A DNA stretch of 64,000 nucleotides from Mesotaenium endlicherianum (taxonomy: Eukaryota > Streptophyta > Zygnematophyceae > Zygnematales > Mesotaeniaceae): NCBI GenBank assembly GCA_009602735.1, contig WELA01012833.1:336247-400246 (forward strand), written 5' to 3'. Under the pieces are notes generated by a model that worked only from the letters and a program-made list of their open reading frames with translations, was not told where the DNA came from and did not search any database. Position numbers and translations under genes: made by a program. Positions 62,312-64,000 of this stretch are shown here, in pieces (position 1 is the stretch's first letter; each line of letters begins with the position of its first letter).

Positions 62312-63830
62312 ATGGCGCATTTTGCTACTGTCCTGGCAGCTAGGGCTGCACTTTCGGCACCCCAGCCTCAAAGACGTGTGCAAGAGCCTGCGCCTGAATG
62401 GAACTATGTCACCATCATCACTCCTGCTGAGAGCTGCAACCGACATCCTGAAGTGAAGTGCAACTTTTGCGAGAAAGTATTTTAAGGGGGTGTTACGAAG
62501 ATTTGCAATCATTTCATGGGGGCTAAAGGTATCCGTGAGTGTGACGATGTAGCCATGAATTTGAAGGAAGCAATGACTATTTGTCATACTTCTAAATCTC
62601 ATATTGAGCGAGGTAAACGGCGGTCTAAGAGTGACATGAATGTCTCGCGCAGTCGCTTGTTTAGATTGCCTGCAGCTGAGCCTGAGCTTATAAGTTCATC
62701 TGGTAGAGAGTCAAGTCAGTCAAGTTTGAAGGATCTGTCTAAGAGAATGAATGTTGATAGTGTTCATGAAGTAGTTGCCAGGTTCTTTTACGCCACGGGC
62801 GTGTCTTTAATGTAGTGCGAAGTAATTTTTTTGTGGACATGATGAATGCAATCAGCAAGTACTCCTTGCAGAATGGCCTTCCTTACGTTGCGATGAAGGA
62901 TAAGCCTTTAGGAAGCAACCTCTTAGACAAAGAGGTCACACGAGTAAAACAGTAAGAGAAGAAGCAACTAAAGCACATACAGATTTCTGGGTGCACTCTA
63001 GTATTAGATGGGTGGACAAACTCATCAGGGCATCCCCTCTTAAATGTCCTTAGAGTGTCTCGTGGTGTTGAGTTGTTCATGGACTCCGTTAACACTGAGG
63101 GCGAGAAGAAGATCGGTGAGTACATTGCTAAGTTCATTATTGAAGCCGTGAAGAAAGTGGGTCCTGAAAATGTCGTGCAAATGTGCACAGATTTAGCTGC
63201 CAATTGTGTTAAGGCGGGTGAGTTGGTACAAGAGGAGTTCCCAGACATTTTTAGAACTCCTTGTGCGGCTCATTGCCTAGATATGCTTCTCAAAGACCTA
63301 GGAAAAATTTAGGAGTTAGAAGAGATTGTAGATAGATTCAAGGGCCTAGTCCAGTTTGTGACTAATCACCACACGCCTCATGTTATTTACCGTCAGCATG
63401 CAAAGAGGCTCAATAATGTGTTAGAGTTGTTGAAGCCCGCACCCACCAGATTTGCCAGTAACTTCCTATGCTTGCAAATATTATATGAGGTTAGAGACAC
63501 CTTGCAAGCTATGGTAGCTGATAGTCGTTGGCTTGAGTGGTCTGCTAAGAATGGGTGTGCAAATAAGGCTACGATGATTCGAGACATCATTTAAAAAGAC
63601 AGTATGCGAGAGAGATTGAAAGTGTGGGTAAATGTTTGTGAGCCAATAGTTGTACTTCTTCGTCTTGTTGACTCTCCCGAGCCAGCACTAGGCAAGATTT
63701 GGGCCAGGATGTCTGCGATTCAAGAGCACGTCAACAATGCCCCCCGTCTAAAAGACGCTCAGATAGCCAAGGCTGCCAAGGAAGTTGCCGCGCGTCGGCA
63801 ACAACTACGCTCTCCGTTGCATTCCACCGG
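62312..63830 (+). pseudogene. Decayed hAT transposase with BED zinc finger and DUF659
   Basis: Plain DNA transposon. The N-terminus carries a BED finger (VKCNFCEKVF, then GGVTKICNHFMGAKGIREC). A DUF659-type transposase core follows: FNVVRSNFFVDMMNAI, LVLDGWTNSSGHPLLNVL, QMCTDLAANCVKAGELV and TPCAAHCLDMLLKDLGKI. In-frame stops lie at 62,483 (TAA), 62,953 (TAA), 63,310 (TAG) and 63,592 (TAA), and a one-base frameshift occurs near 62,805 between TGVS and FNVV. The C-terminal hAT dimerisation domain is not reached; a possible donor GTAGGT at about 63,829 suggests the gene went on past an intron. The acceptor TTTCAG at about 62,295 suggests an upstream exon or UTR. Terminal inverted repeats were not found. 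Confidence 0.8.
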
Positions 63831-63909
63831 TAGGTTGTTATTTGTCATATTTGTCTTCATCCTTCTTGTTAGGCATATTGTTGAACTTGATTTGCTGCTT
63901 TGTTTTCTT

Positions 63910-64000
63910 GCATTTCCTTGTGTGTCATGTTCTCTCTCTCTTATCTCTCTCAATGCTCTCTTCTCTCTCTCTCACTCTCTCTCTCTCTATGGAAATTATT
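63910..64000. repeat. CT-rich tract at window end
   Basis: Interrupted CT repeats in what may be an intron of the hAT transposase gene. Confidence 0.7.

Noticed and set aside
62483-63594. Stop-codon reassignment (TAA/TAG read as sense) in the hAT transposase
   Set aside because: The stops fall at positions with no shared residue, a frameshift is also present, and the host genes A and B end in TAG and TAA. Simple decay explains it.

Overview
The window looks like nuclear DNA of a plant-lineage eukaryote, most likely a streptophyte (charophyte) green alga; the species cannot be named from sequence alone. Three things point there. The leucine-rich repeats (LRRs) are plant-type, 24 residues long, and each sits in its own 72-nt phase-2 exon. 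The LTR-element primer sites are the plant initiator-Met-tRNA kind. One LTR-type element carries a cytosine methyltransferase, a capture known from charophytes and dinoflagellates. Genes are GC-rich and cut into many small exons; the sequence between them is AT-rich and full of mobile elements.

Layout. 1 to about 2.5 kb holds a Ty3/gypsy-like element remnant (minus strand). 4,593-25,160 (plus) is gene A and 31,933-51,555 (minus) is gene B. They are two copies of one unusual multidomain gene facing each other tail to tail. I could trace 28 exons in each, with matching phases and an open frame throughout (about 1,105 and 1,089 residues). Between them lie a non-coding LTR element with another insertion nested in one LTR (about 25.6-29.9 kb) and a decayed PHD-finger-like fragment. 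From about 53.9 to 58.4 kb is a retroelement with gag-like, aspartic protease and C5-cytosine methyltransferase parts. From 58.4 to 62.3 kb is T-rich, repeat-rich DNA with (CT)n tracts and a recurring palindromic GCCTGCTGCAGCAGGC-like core. From 62.3 kb to near the end is a decayed hAT transposase with a BED zinc finger.

The main discovery is the architecture of genes A and B: signal peptide, LRR N-terminal cap, 14 LRRs of two strictly alternating types, EGF-like domain, proline-rich linker, papain-type (C1A) cysteine protease with its catalytic Gln/Cys/His/Asn present, two more EGF-like domains, then four LysM modules. There is no transmembrane segment, kinase or I29 propeptide. This joins a variable recognition domain, a secreted protease and glycan-binding modules in one chain. 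The protease and LysM parts are nearly identical between copies while the LRRs differ strongly, and gene B has duplicated a block of LRR exons. That pattern suggests an extracellular recognition or defence protein, or a wall-acting protease; function is inference.
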